Part shown: one piece after another, positions 8,040 to 16,786 of the stretch
Numbering within the stretch: position 1 is the first letter of the stretch
How the letters are laid out: each line of letters begins with the position of its first letter
Source: Arenimonas sp.
GTDB taxonomy: Bacteria > Pseudomonadota > Gammaproteobacteria > Xanthomonadales > Xanthomonadaceae
Assembly: GCA_026398695.1 (NCBI GenBank)
Contig: JAPLSJ010000069.1
Coordinates: 1-58,209 of the forward strand
Direction of reading: 5' to 3'
Length of the DNA stretch: 58,209 nt
Notes under the pieces: model-generated
Told to the model about the DNA's origin: nothing
The model's input: the letters and a program-made list of their open reading frames with translations, nothing else
Databases searched by the model: none
Translations under genes and position numbers: made by a program

Positions 8040-8879
8040 GTGCGCCTGGACGCAAGCGGGCCTTTATATCGGAAATTGCACCGTCCGCGTGACAAACACC
8101 TGCAGCTCGACACCCTGCTGGCCGCCCAGAAGCCGCTGTCCAGCCCGCCGCACCACGACGAGATGCTGTTCATCGTCCAGCACCACGTGGCCGAGCTGTG
8201 GATGAAGCTGGTGATCCACGAGCTGCGCGCGGCCATCCGCTGCCTGCAGGAAGACCACCTGGACCCGCTGCAGAAGATCCTGGCCCGGGTGAAGCAGGTG
8301 CAGCGCCAGCTCACCGAACAGTGGTCGGTGCTCGAGACCCTCACCCCGGCCGACTACCTGCAGTTCCGCGACGTGCTGGGCCCGGCCTCGGGCTTCCAGT
8401 CGCTGCAGTACCGGCTGCTGGAGTTCCTGCTGGGCAACAAGAACGCCGACATGGTGAAGGTGTTCAGCCACGACCCGGCCGCCGAGGCCCAGCTGCAGGC
8501 CGCCCTGCAGGCCCCGAGCCTGTACGACGAATTCCTGCGCCACCTGCACCGCCGCGGGCACGCCATCCCGGCGTCCTGCATCGAGCGCGACTGGTCGCTG
8601 TCGCACGCGCGCGAGCCCGGGCTGATCCCGGTCTTCAAGCGCATCTACGAAGACACCGACACCCACTGGGAGGCCTACGCCACCTGCGAGCAGATGGTGG
8701 ACGTGGAGGTCAGCTTCCAGCTCTGGCGGTTCAGGCACATGAAGACCGTCGAGCGGATCATCGGCTTCCGGCGGGGCACGGGCGGCAGTTCGGGCGTGGG
8801 TTTCCTGAAGCAGGCGCTGGAGCTGACCTTCTTCCCGGAGCTGTTCGAGGTGCGCACGGTGCTGGGCCAGCCGGACTGA
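8040..8879 (+). CDS. kynA: Tryptophan 2,3-dioxygenase (N-terminus atypical)
   Basis: Haem enzyme that oxidises L-tryptophan to N-formylkynurenine, the first step of the kynurenine pathway. From [16 protein letters not shown] onward it is a clear family member: [20 protein letters not shown] (active-site His), [20 protein letters not shown] (substrate-binding Arg), [17 protein letters not shown] (proximal haem His) and [11 protein letters not shown]. The N-terminus is odd: the usual TYGGYL motif just before LxLD, whose two tyrosines reach the neighbouring active site in the X. campestris enzyme, is replaced by RPRDKHL. No ATG lies in frame nearby; GTG at 8040 (279 residues, no clear ribosome-binding site) or TTG at 8076 are the only plausible starts. 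Either a 5' truncation/replacement has occurred or the start is unconventional. No other kynurenine-pathway gene is in the window. Confidence 0.8.
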   Translation: MRLDASGPLYRKLHRPRDKHLQLDTLLAAQKPLSSPPHHDEMLFIVQHHVAELWMKLVIHELRAAIRCLQEDHLDPLQKILARVKQVQRQLTEQWSVLETLTPADYLQFRDVLGPASGFQSLQYRLLEFLLGNKNADMVKVFSHDPAAEAQLQAALQAPSLYDEFLRHLHRRGHAIPASCIERDWSLSHAREPGLIPVFKRIYEDTDTHWEAYATCEQMVDVEVSFQLWRFRHMKTVERIIGFRRGTGGSSGVGFLKQALELTFFPELFEVRTVLGQPD

Positions 8880-8940
8880 GCCAAGGGGGCGGGACGGCTG
8901 CTAGGATTCGGGGCTTCCGAGGATCTCGACAGGAGCCCGC

Positions 8941-10521
8941 ATGACCCCGGCCACCCCCGACACTGCCGCGCCGCGCGGCTTCATCGTTCGTTCGCTCGAC
9001 GTGGTCGAGCGCATCGGCAACCGATTGCCCGACCCCGCGGTGCTGTTCCTGCTGCTGATGCTGTTGGTCTGGGCAGTGTCCTGGGCGCTGTCGGGCGTGA
9101 GCTTCGAGGCCATCGATCCGCGCAGCGGCAGCCCGATCGTGGTGAACAACCTGCTGTCGGGCGCCAGCTTCACGGCCTTCATGTCGCAGATGGTGCCGAC
9201 CTTCGTTTCGTTCCCGCCATTGGGCGTGGTGCTGGTGGCGATGCTGGGGCTGGGCGTGGCCGAGCACACCGGCTTCATCAGCGCCGGCCTTCGCTCGGCG
9301 CTGGCCGTCACGCCGAAGGTGCTGCTGACGCCGGCGGTGATCTTCGTGGGCATCTTCAGCCACATCGCGGTGGACGCCGGCTACGTGCTGGTGATCCCGC
9401 TGGGCGGCGTGATCTTCTACGCCGCGGGCCGGCATCCGCTGGCCGGCATCGCGGCCGCGTTCGCCGGCGTGTCGGGCGGCTTCTCCGCCACCGTGCTGCC
9501 GTCCAGCCTGGACCCCCTGCTGTCGGGGCTGAGCCAGGCGGCGGCGCAGCTCACCGACCCCACCGTGATGGTCAGCCCGCTCAACAACTACTACTTCACC
9601 ACCAGCTCCACGGCGCTGATCGTGCTGGTGGGCTGGTTCCTTACCGACCGCGTGATCGAGCCGCGCCTGCGCCGCGTGGCCGTGGACGGCGACCGGGCGC
9701 AGATGCCCACGCTCGATCCGCTCACCGCCGCCGAGAGTCGCGGGCTGCTGATGGCCGTCCTGGCGATGGTGATCACCGCGGTGCTTTTTGCGCTGAGCAT
9801 GCTGCCCGAAACCTCGGCCTGGCGCGCGCCGGCGGCGGACGTGCCCGAGGGCGGCAACTCCCTGCTGGTCGGCACCGCGCCGCTGATGCGTTCGATCGTG
9901 CCGCTGATCTTCATCTTCTTCCTGGTGCCGGGCGTGGTGTACGGCGTGGCCGCCGGCACGGTGAAGACCCATCGCGACGTCGTGCAGGGCATGGCCAAGG
10001 CCATGAGCGGCATGGGCTACTACATCGTGATGGCGTTCTTCTGCGCGCAGTTCATCTACGCGTTCGGGCAGTCCAACCTGGGCGCGCTGCTGGCCATCGA
10101 GGGCGCCACGGGGCTGCGTGCGCTGGGCCTGCCGATCGAGCTGACCCTGGTGGGCATGATCGTGCTGACGGCCTGCGTGAACCTGCTGATCGGCTCGGCT
10201 TCGGCCAAGTGGGCGCTGATCGGCGCCATCATGGTGCCGATGCTGATGGAGCTGGGCGTGTCGCCCGACCTCACCCAGGCCGCCTATCGCGTCGGCGACT
10301 CCTCGAGCAACATCATCACGCCGCTGATGCCGTATTTCCCGCTGATCGTGGTGTTCTGCCAGCGCTACGTGAAGTCCAGCGGCATCGGCACCCTGATCGC
10401 GCTGATGCTGCCCTACACGATCACCCTGCTGGTGGTCTGGACCGCGTACCTGCTGGGCTACTGGGCGCTGGGCATCCCGCTGGGCGTGGGCGCCACCTAT
10501 GAGTACGTGCCGGGCGGCTGA
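8941..10521 (+). CDS. AbgT-family transporter
   Basis: A 526-residue polytopic inner-membrane protein of the AbgT family, whose members import p-aminobenzoyl-glutamate or export p-aminobenzoic acid and sulfonamides using the proton gradient. The order of features fits the family: an N-terminal LPDPAVLFLLLM segment, VSFPPLGVVLVAMLGLGVAEHTGF, FSHIAVDAGYVLVIPLGGVIF, GVSGGFSATVLPSSLDPLLSG, and a C-terminal GSASAKWALIGAIMVPML with YRVGDSSSNIITPLMPYFPL. Ribosome-binding site AGGAGCC precedes the ATG. Substrate cannot be told from the sequence. A hairpin terminator follows at 10551-10577. Confidence 0.9.
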   Translation: MTPATPDTAAPRGFIVRSLDVVERIGNRLPDPAVLFLLLMLLVWAVSWALSGVSFEAIDPRSGSPIVVNNLLSGASFTAFMSQMVPTFVSFPPLGVVLVAMLGLGVAEHTGFISAGLRSALAVTPKVLLTPAVIFVGIFSHIAVDAGYVLVIPLGGVIFYAAGRHPLAGIAAAFAGVSGGFSATVLPSSLDPLLSGLSQAAAQLTDPTVMVSPLNNYYFTTSSTALIVLVGWFLTDRVIEPRLRRVAVDGDRAQMPTLDPLTAAESRGLLMAVLAMVITAVLFALSMLPETSAWRAPAADVPEGGNSLLVGTAPLMRSIVPLIFIFFLVPGVVYGVAAGTVKTHRDVVQGMAKAMSGMGYYIVMAFFCAQFIYAFGQSNLGALLAIEGATGLRALGLPIELTLVGMIVLTACVNLLIGSASAKWALIGAIMVPMLMELGVSPDLTQAAYRVGDSSSNIITPLMPYFPLIVVFCQRYVKSSGIGTLIALMLPYTITLLVVWTAYLLGYWALGIPLGVGATYEYVPGG

Positions 10522-10550
10522 GGCGTTTCGCCGACGCTCCGCGCCACCTG

Positions 10551-10577
10551 AACGGCCCCGGCAAAACCGGGGCCGTT
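10551..10577 (+). terminator. Hairpin terminator after the AbgT gene
   Basis: A perfect 11-bp stem AACGGCCCCGG (10551-10561) pairs with 10567-10577 around a CAAAA loop. The right arm ends in TTT, giving a short U run. It is 29 nt past the AbgT stop and separates that gene from the peptide transporters. Confidence 0.7.
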
Positions 10578-10691
10578 TGACGCCCGGGGGCCAAACCGGT
10601 ACACCTTCACGGCCTTCCGGTCCGGCCTCGGTGCCCCCGGGGCCCGGCCTGCCGGAACCATAACCACAAGAATCACCAGGGGAGAGACCGC

Positions 10692-12209
10692 ATGAGCGGC
10701 GCCGTCAGCAACAAGCCCGAAGAGTTCCAACCGCCGCCGGCCGGGGAATTCCTCGGCCATCCCAAAGCACTCTGGAACCTGTTCGCCAGCGAGTTCTGGG
10801 AACGCTTCATGTACTACGGCATGCGCGCCATGCTGGCGGTGCACGTGGCGGCCGCCTTCTTCGCGCACCTGGGCGACGGTGCCCGGGCACAGGCCAGCCT
10901 GACTTACGGCGGCTTCACTTCGCTGGTCTACATGACCGGCATCGCCGGCGGCTTCGTCGCCGACCGCATCCTGGGCTACCAGCGTTCGATCATGCTCGGC
11001 GGCGCGCTGATGGCCGTGGGCAGCTTCATGCTGATGGCGCCCGACCTGCCCACCTTCGTGCTGGGCCTGGCCGTGATCGTGGTCGGCAACGGCCTGTTCA
11101 AGCCCAACATCTCCACGATGGTCGGCAAGCTGTACGCGCCGGGCGACGTGCGCCGCGACTCGGGCTTCACGATCTTCTACATGGGCATCAACGCCGGCGC
11201 CTTCGTCGCGCCGTTCGTGTGCGCTTCGTGGATCGGCCAGACCTATGGCTACCGCTGGGGCTTCCTGTCGGCGGGCATCGGCATGATCCTGGGCCTGATG
11301 GTGTTCCAGGCGCTCAAGGGCTGGCTGGGCCACGTCGGTACCGCGCCCGAGGGCAAGAAAGGCTTTGCACCGGTGGTGCAGGTGCTGGTGGCCGCGGCCC
11401 TGCTGGTCGTGCCGGTGTACTACCTGCTCAGCAAGAGCGACGTGCTGGGCGTGCTGCTGATCATCATGATGCTGTCGCTGGTGGTCTACTTCATCTACAG
11501 CGGCGTGCGCAGCGGCGACAAGGTGCAGCTGCACCGCTACATCGCCATGCTGATCCTGTTCCTGGCCAACATCCTGTTCTGGTCGCTGTTCGAGCAGGCG
11601 GGTTCGTCGCTGAACTTCCTGGCGCAGGACTTCGTGAAGATGCCCGAGGTGTCCATCTTCGGCTGGACCCCGACGTTCGAGGTGTTCCAGTCGGTGAACC
11701 CGGTGTTCATCATCCTGCTGGCGCCTATCTTCGCCACGATGTGGATCAAGCTCGACAAGGCCGACTGGAACCCGTCCATCCCGCGCAAGTTCGCCTACGG
11801 CATGGCCGGCGCGGCGCTGGGCTTCTACGTGCTGGTGTTCGCCATCCAGAACTTCGTGGACGCCGGCGGCAAGATCAGCTGGTTCTGGCTGGCCCTGACC
11901 TACCTGATCCACACGATGGGCGAGCTGTGCCTGTCGCCGATCGGCCTGGCCATGGTGACCAAGCTGGCCATGCCCAAGGAAACGGGCCTGGCCATGGGCG
12001 GCTGGTTCCTGTCGATCGCGATGGCGAACTTCGTCGCCGGCCGCATCGCCGCGATCGCCTCGGGCGGCAACGCCGAGGGCGAAACCGCCAGCTCGCTGCT
12101 GCAGTACGCCAGCACGTTCAACCAGCTGTTCATCCTGGGCATCGTGATCGCCATCCTGTTCTTCCTGGCGGCGCCGCTGATCAACAAGCTGATGCACGGC
12201 GTGAAGTAA
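10692..12209 (+). CDS. Proton-dependent oligopeptide transporter (POT/PTR2 family), copy 1
   Basis: Proton-coupled importer of di- and tripeptides in the inner membrane; 505 residues, about 12-14 membrane spans. The family's ExxER motif appears as SEFWERFMYYGMRAM (about residues 31-45), with GGFVADRILGYQRSI, FKPNISTMVGKLY and SGFTIFYMGINAGAFVAP in the expected order, and FEQAGSSLNFLAQ and GELCLSPIGLAMVTKLA in the C-terminal half. It is preceded by GGGGAGAG as ribosome-binding site. It is clearly paralogous to the next gene. Confidence 0.92.
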   Translation: MSGAVSNKPEEFQPPPAGEFLGHPKALWNLFASEFWERFMYYGMRAMLAVHVAAAFFAHLGDGARAQASLTYGGFTSLVYMTGIAGGFVADRILGYQRSIMLGGALMAVGSFMLMAPDLPTFVLGLAVIVVGNGLFKPNISTMVGKLYAPGDVRRDSGFTIFYMGINAGAFVAPFVCASWIGQTYGYRWGFLSAGIGMILGLMVFQALKGWLGHVGTAPEGKKGFAPVVQVLVAAALLVVPVYYLLSKSDVLGVLLIIMMLSLVVYFIYSGVRSGDKVQLHRYIAMLILFLANILFWSLFEQAGSSLNFLAQDFVKMPEVSIFGWTPTFEVFQSVNPVFIILLAPIFATMWIKLDKADWNPSIPRKFAYGMAGAALGFYVLVFAIQNFVDAGGKISWFWLALTYLIHTMGELCLSPIGLAMVTKLAMPKETGLAMGGWFLSIAMANFVAGRIAAIASGGNAEGETASSLLQYASTFNQLFILGIVIAILFFLAAPLINKLMHGVK

Positions 12210-12234
12210 GCGCGCCTCGCAACTGAAGCCACAA

Positions 12235-12258
12235 CGCGGCCCGGGATTCCGGGCCGCG
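12235..12258 (+). terminator. Hairpin between the two POT transporter genes
   Basis: A perfect 10-bp stem CGCGGCCCGG pairs with 12249-12258 around a GATT tetraloop. Only TCATTTC follows, not a strong U run, so it may be a weak terminator, an attenuator or an RNA-stability element that lowers expression of the second transporter. Confidence 0.55.
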
Positions 12259-12284
12259 TCATTTCAAGAACCGGGAAACACGAC

Positions 12285-13766
12285 ATGGCCGCACCTGCGA
12301 CGTCCAACGCTCCTTTCGTGCCGCCGCCGGGCGGCGACACCTTTGGCCATCCGACCGCGCTGTGGCAGCTGGTGCACTCGGAGTTCTGGGAGCGCTTCGC
12401 CTACTACGGCATGCGCGCGCTGCTGGCGGTGTACGTGGCCAGCACCTTCTTCGGCATGTTGCCCGAGGGCGAGGCCAAGGCCGAGGCGGCGCTCACCTAT
12501 GGCGCGTACACGGCGCTGATCTACGCCACGGGCATCTTCGGCGGCTTCATCGCCGACCGCTACATCGGCTACCGGCGCGCGATCGTGATCGGCGGCCTGC
12601 TGATGGCGGCTGGTTTGTTCCTGCTGCTGATCAAGGACCTGCGCTGGTTCCTGCTGGGGCTGTCGCTGATCGTGGTGGGCAACGGGCTGTTCAAGCCCAA
12701 CATCTCGACGATGGTGGGGCGACTGTACGCGCCCGAGGACGTGCGCCGCGATTCGGGCTTCACCTGGTTCTACATGGGCATCAATGCCGGCGGCGCGCTG
12801 GCGCCGCTGGTCTGCGGCTGGCTGGTGGGCTCGCGCTTCGGCTACGAGTGGGGCTTCTTCACGGCGGGCATCGGCATGCTGATCGGCCTGGCGGTGTTCC
12901 AGTGGCGCATCGCGCGCATGGGCACGATCGGCCAGGCGCCGGCGGACGGCAACGGCGCCGCGCGGGTGCTGGTGGTGGTGCTGGGCGCGCTGGTGGCGGT
13001 GCCGCTGGTGTACCTGCTGCTGAGCCAGAAGTCGCTGGTGGCGTGGCTGCTGGGCGGCATGTTCCTGGCGCTTACCGTGTACTTCATCGTGGCCGGCGTG
13101 CGCAGCGGCGACAAGGTGCAGCTGCACCGGTACATCGCGATGCTGCTGCTGTTCCTGGCCAAGATCCTGTTCTGGGGCATGTTCGAACAGGCGGGTTCGT
13201 CGCTGAACTTCTTCGCCAAGGACCACGTCAACACGCCCTTCGACTTCACGCTGTTCCAGTCGGCCAACCCGGTGTTCATCATCCTGCTGGCGCCGCTGTT
13301 CGCCTGGGCCTGGCCCAAGCTGGAGGCGCGCGGCATGAACCCGTCGATCCCGCGCAAGTTCGGCATCGCTGTGCTGTTCGTGGCGGTGGGCTTCAGCGTG
13401 CTGGTGTGGAGCATCGGCGCGCTGGTGGACGGCAACGGCCGCATCCCGTGGGAGATCCTGGCCCTGGCCTACATGATCAACACGATGGGCGAGCTGTGCC
13501 TGTCGCCGATCGGCCTGTCGATGGTGAGCAAGCTGGCCGCGGTGCGCGACACCGGCCTGGCCATGGGTGCGTGGTTCCTGTGCACGGCCATCGGCAACTA
13601 CGTGGCGGGCGCCGTGGCGGCGCTGGCCGCGGGTGGCGGCGGCGTGGGCGGCATCGAGCAGTACGCGGCCACCTACACCCAGATCGCAGTCGTCGGCTTC
13701 GCCTTCGGCGCCGCCTTCCTGCTCTTCGCCCCCCTCATCAACAAACTCATGCACGGCGTGAAGTAA
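12285..13766 (+). CDS. Proton-dependent oligopeptide transporter (POT/PTR2 family), copy 2
   Basis: A 493-residue paralogue of the preceding transporter with the same motif order: SEFWERFAYYGMRALL (ExxER), GGFIADRYIGYRRAI, FKPNISTMVGRLY, SGFTWFYMGINAGGAL, FEQAGSSLNFFAKD and GELCLSPIGLSMVSKLA. Both copies end INKLMHGVK. The close spacing (75 nt) and near-identical landmarks indicate tandem duplication with divergence in the central loops, which could give different peptide preference (inference). The stop codon abuts a 77-bp palindromic repeat. Confidence 0.92.
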   Translation: MAAPATSNAPFVPPPGGDTFGHPTALWQLVHSEFWERFAYYGMRALLAVYVASTFFGMLPEGEAKAEAALTYGAYTALIYATGIFGGFIADRYIGYRRAIVIGGLLMAAGLFLLLIKDLRWFLLGLSLIVVGNGLFKPNISTMVGRLYAPEDVRRDSGFTWFYMGINAGGALAPLVCGWLVGSRFGYEWGFFTAGIGMLIGLAVFQWRIARMGTIGQAPADGNGAARVLVVVLGALVAVPLVYLLLSQKSLVAWLLGGMFLALTVYFIVAGVRSGDKVQLHRYIAMLLLFLAKILFWGMFEQAGSSLNFFAKDHVNTPFDFTLFQSANPVFIILLAPLFAWAWPKLEARGMNPSIPRKFGIAVLFVAVGFSVLVWSIGALVDGNGRIPWEILALAYMINTMGELCLSPIGLSMVSKLAAVRDTGLAMGAWFLCTAIGNYVAGAVAALAAGGGGVGGIEQYAATYTQIAVVGFAFGAAFLLFAPLINKLMHGVK

Positions 13767-13843
13767 GAAAATGTACCAGGTACATTTTCTTTTACCTTGA
13801 GACGCTGTCTCACCGACGCTGAAAATGTACCTGGTACATTTTC
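13767..13843. repeat. 77-bp mirrored palindrome element, copy 1
   Basis: Two 23-nt palindromes, 13767-13789 and 13821-13843, each consist of GAAAATGTACC, one central base and its reverse complement. The first has A at the centre, the second T, so the whole element is an inverted pair. The 31-nt spacer holds a small hairpin (GAGAC-GCT-GTCTC, 13800-13812). It begins immediately after the POT stop and ends within the stop codon of the marR gene, so it fills a convergent junction and may terminate both transcripts. Confidence 0.85.
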
Positions 13844-14291
13844 ACGAGGTTTTTTGTTCGGCGTCGGCTAGTTGCTGGAGGAGGCGGGAGAGGGCGGCCT
13901 GGTCTTCGGGGCTGAGGCAGGAGAGGAGGCGGCGCTCGTAGGCGATCGCGGCGGGGGCCACTTCGGCGTACACGCGCTGGCCCTCGGCCGACAGCTCCAG
14001 CACCGAGCGGCGGCGGTCGTCGCCGTGGGTGTCGCGGGTCAGGCGGCCGGCGGCCAGGAGGCTGGCCACGGCGCGGCTCACGGCCACCTTGTCCATCGCA
14101 GTGCGCTCGGCCAGCTGGCTGGCCGACAGGCCCGGGTAGCGGCCCAGCACCGCCAGCACGCGCCACTCGGTGATGCCCAGCTCGAAGCGGTCGGCGTACA
14201 GCCGGGCGATGTCCTGGCTGATGCGGTTGGACAGCACCGACAGCCGGTAGGGCAGGAAATGTTCCAGGTCCAGGAGGTTCCGCTCGGGCAT
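13842..14291 (-). CDS. MarR-family transcriptional regulator divergent from hppD
   Basis: A 149-residue DNA-binding protein starting MPERNLLDLEHFLPYRL. The winged helix-turn-helix is visible: GITEWRVLAVLGRYPGLSAS, then the recognition helix AERTAMDKVAVSRAVASLL, and the wing LTRDTHGDDRRRSVLELSAEG with its conserved DxRxxxL pattern. It is divergently transcribed from hppD-hmgA across an 87-nt gap that contains a palindrome inside a promoter. By analogy with HpaR/HmgR-type MarR proteins it probably represses tyrosine/homogentisate catabolism until an aromatic ligand binds; the ligand is not known from sequence. Its stop codon overlaps the end of the 77-bp repeat. Confidence 0.88.
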   Translation of the reverse strand: MPERNLLDLEHFLPYRLSVLSNRISQDIARLYADRFELGITEWRVLAVLGRYPGLSASQLAERTAMDKVAVSRAVASLLAAGRLTRDTHGDDRRRSVLELSAEGQRVYAEVAPAAIAYERRLLSCLSPEDQAALSRLLQQLADAEQKTS

Positions 14292-14304
14292 GTCGCGCCG
14301 CGCC

Positions 14305-14333
14305 TTGCAAATGGTTTCAGATGAAACTATAAC
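14305..14333 (+). promoter_or_regulatory. hppD promoter with MarR-type operator in the spacer
   Basis: TTGCAA (14305-14310) and TATAAC (14328-14333) are separated by exactly 17 nt. The spacer contains the inverted repeat GTTTCA-GA-TGAAAC (14314-14327), flanked by AT and TA matches. A repressor bound here would block RNA polymerase directly, and the site also lies 23 nt from the marR start, so autoregulation is likely. Confidence 0.65.
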
Positions 14334-14378
14334 GTCGGGACCCTCGGCGCAAGCCGAAACCCCCTTCCGGAGACCGCC

Positions 14379-15479
14379 ATGAGCGCTCAGCCCCAGACCC
14401 ACGCGCCGAACCTCGGCATGCAGCCCACCACCTTCGCCAACCCGATGGGCATCAACGGCTTCGAGTTCGTCGAGTTCGCCGCGCCGGCCGGGCAGGGCCC
14501 CATGCTGCATGCGTTCTTCCGCCAGATGGGCTTCGCCCCGACGCTCAGGCACAAGACCCGCGAGATCACCGTCTACCGCCAGGGCGGCGTCAACTTCCTG
14601 GTGAACGAGGAGCCGGACGGCTTCGCGGCCGATTTCGCCCTCGCCCACGGCCCCTGCGCCAGCGGCTTCGCGATCCGCTTCGACAAGCCGGTCGCCGAGG
14701 TGTACGACACCGTGATCGGAAACGGCGGCGAAGCCATCGGCCACAAGGCCGACAGCCGCGCCGTGGCGGCGCCGGTGGTGAAGGGCATCGGCGACTGCAT
14801 GCTGTACCTGGTGCCGTCGGGCGAAGACCTCTACGCCGCCGACTACGCGCCGATCCCGGGCGCGGACCCCAACCCGGTCGGCTTCGGCCTGACCTTCATC
14901 GACCACCTCACGCACAACCTCTACTTCGGCAACATGCAGAAGTGGAGCGACTACTACGAGCGCCTGTTCAACTTCCGCGAGATCCGCTACTTCGACATCA
15001 AGGGCGCCAAGACCGGCCTGGTGAGCAAGGCCATGACCGCGCCGGACGGCATCGTGCGCATCCCGCTGAATGAATCCAACGACCCGAAGTCGCAGATCAA
15101 CGAATACCTCGACGCCTACCACGGCGAAGGCATCCAGCACATCGCCTGCTTCACCGACGACATCTACGCCACCGTGGAAGCGATGCGCGAGCAGGGCGTG
15201 GCCTTCCTCGACACGCCCGACACCTACTTCGACGTGATCGACGTGCGCGTGCCCAACCACGGCGAAGACGTGGCCCGCCTGCGCGCCAACAAGATCCTGA
15301 TCGACGCCGACCTGGAGACCAAGCAGCGCAAGCTGCTGCAGATCTTCACCCAGAACGCGATCGGCCCGATCTTCTTCGAGATCATCCAGCGCAAGGGCAA
15401 CGAGGGCTTCGGCGAGGGCAATTTCCAGGCCCTGTTCGAGTCCATCGAGCGCGACCAGATGCGTCGCGGCGTGCTCTGA
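14379..15479 (+). CDS. hppD: 4-hydroxyphenylpyruvate dioxygenase
   Basis: Non-haem Fe(II) enzyme converting 4-hydroxyphenylpyruvate to homogentisate in tyrosine degradation. 366 residues, normal length. The metal-ligand blocks are in place: [18 protein letters not shown] (first His), [18 protein letters not shown] (second His) and [30 protein letters not shown] (Glu). The N-terminal vicinal-oxygen-chelate domain contains [14 protein letters not shown]. First gene of the homogentisate cluster; an A-G rich GGAG precedes the ATG. Homogentisate can also be the precursor of pyomelanin if the next step is limited. Confidence 0.96.
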   Translation: MSAQPQTHAPNLGMQPTTFANPMGINGFEFVEFAAPAGQGPMLHAFFRQMGFAPTLRHKTREITVYRQGGVNFLVNEEPDGFAADFALAHGPCASGFAIRFDKPVAEVYDTVIGNGGEAIGHKADSRAVAAPVVKGIGDCMLYLVPSGEDLYAADYAPIPGADPNPVGFGLTFIDHLTHNLYFGNMQKWSDYYERLFNFREIRYFDIKGAKTGLVSKAMTAPDGIVRIPLNESNDPKSQINEYLDAYHGEGIQHIACFTDDIYATVEAMREQGVAFLDTPDTYFDVIDVRVPNHGEDVARLRANKILIDADLETKQRKLLQIFTQNAIGPIFFEIIQRKGNEGFGEGNFQALFESIERDQMRRGVL

Positions 15480-15490
15480 GGGCCCTGGCC

Positions 15491-16786
15491 ATGGCCCTGA
15501 ACTACCAGTCTGGTTTTGGCAACGAGTTCGCGACGGAAGCACTGCCCGGCGCGCTGCCGGTGGGCCGCAATTCGCCGCAGCGCGCGCCGTACGGGCTCTA
15601 CGCCGAGCAGGTGTCGGGCACGGCGTTCACCGCGCCGCGCGCGGTGAACCGGCGCAGCTGGCTGTACCGCATCCGTCCGGCGGCGCTGCACGGCAAGTTC
15701 GAGGCGCTGGCGCACGCGCGCTTCCACAACGATTTCGGCCACGGCCCGGTCACGCCCGAGCAGCTGCGCTGGAAACCGCTGCCGATGCCGGCGGCGCCCA
15801 CCGATTTCCTCGACGGCCTGTACACGATGGCCGGCAACGGCGGCCCCGAGGCCGGCGCGGGCGTGGGCATCCACCTGTACGCCGCCAACAAGGACATGCA
15901 GGGCCGCTATTTCTACGACGCCGACGGCGAGCTGCTGATCGTGCCGCAGCAGGGCCGCCTGCGCATCGCCACCGAAATGGGCGTGCTGGACGTGGAGCCG
16001 CAGGAAATCGCCGTGATCCCGCGCGGCCTGCGCTTCAGCGTCTCGCTGCCCGACGGCAGCGCGCGCGGCTACGTGTGCGAGAACTTCGGCGCCATGCTCA
16101 AGCTGCCCGACCTGGGCCCGATCGGCAGCAACGGCCTGGCCAACCCGCGCGATTTCCTCGCGCCGGTGGCCGCCTACGAAGACAAGACCGGCGATTTCGA
16201 ACTGGTGGCCAAGTTCCAGGGCGGCCTGTGGCGCGCCGACATCGGCCACTCGCCGCTGGACGTGGTGGCCTGGCACGGCAACTACACGCCCAGCAAATAC
16301 GACCTGCGCCGCTTCAACACCATCTGCTCGATCAGCTACGACCACCCGGACCCGTCGATCTTCCTGGTGCTGCATTCGCCCAGCGACAGCGAGGGCGTGA
16401 GCAACCTCGATTTCGTCATCTTCCCGCCGCGCTGGCTGGTGGCGCAGGACACGTTCCGGCCGCCGTGGTTCCACCGCAACATCGCCAGCGAGTTCATGGG
16501 CCTGGTGCACGGTGCCTACGACGCCAAGGCCGAAGGCTTCGTGCCGGGCGGCGCGTCGCTGCACAACTCGATGAGCGGGCACGGCCCGGACGCGGCCACG
16601 TTCGACAAGGCCTCGCAGGCCGACCTGTCCAGGGCCGACGTCATCACCGACACCATGGCCTTCATGTTCGAGACGCGCGCCGTGCTGCGGCCGACCCGCC
16701 AGGCGCTGGACGCCGGCCACCGCCAGGCCGACTATCAGCAGTGCTGGCAGGGATTGGCCCGCCACTTCACCCCGGAGAAGCGCTGA
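15491..16786 (+). CDS. hmgA: Homogentisate 1,2-dioxygenase
   Basis: Opens the homogentisate ring to maleylacetoacetate using Fe(II) and oxygen. 431 residues, with the hallmark N-terminus [19 protein letters not shown], the [14 protein letters not shown] block, and the iron-ligand region [18 protein letters not shown] (His and Glu) followed by [10 protein letters not shown] (His). It starts 11 nt after the hppD stop and its own stop overlaps the ATG of the next gene (TGATG), so the three are co-transcribed. Confidence 0.96.
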   Translation: MALNYQSGFGNEFATEALPGALPVGRNSPQRAPYGLYAEQVSGTAFTAPRAVNRRSWLYRIRPAALHGKFEALAHARFHNDFGHGPVTPEQLRWKPLPMPAAPTDFLDGLYTMAGNGGPEAGAGVGIHLYAANKDMQGRYFYDADGELLIVPQQGRLRIATEMGVLDVEPQEIAVIPRGLRFSVSLPDGSARGYVCENFGAMLKLPDLGPIGSNGLANPRDFLAPVAAYEDKTGDFELVAKFQGGLWRADIGHSPLDVVAWHGNYTPSKYDLRRFNTICSISYDHPDPSIFLVLHSPSDSEGVSNLDFVIFPPRWLVAQDTFRPPWFHRNIASEFMGLVHGAYDAKAEGFVPGGASLHNSMSGHGPDAATFDKASQADLSRADVITDTMAFMFETRAVLRPTRQALDAGHRQADYQQCWQGLARHFTPEKR

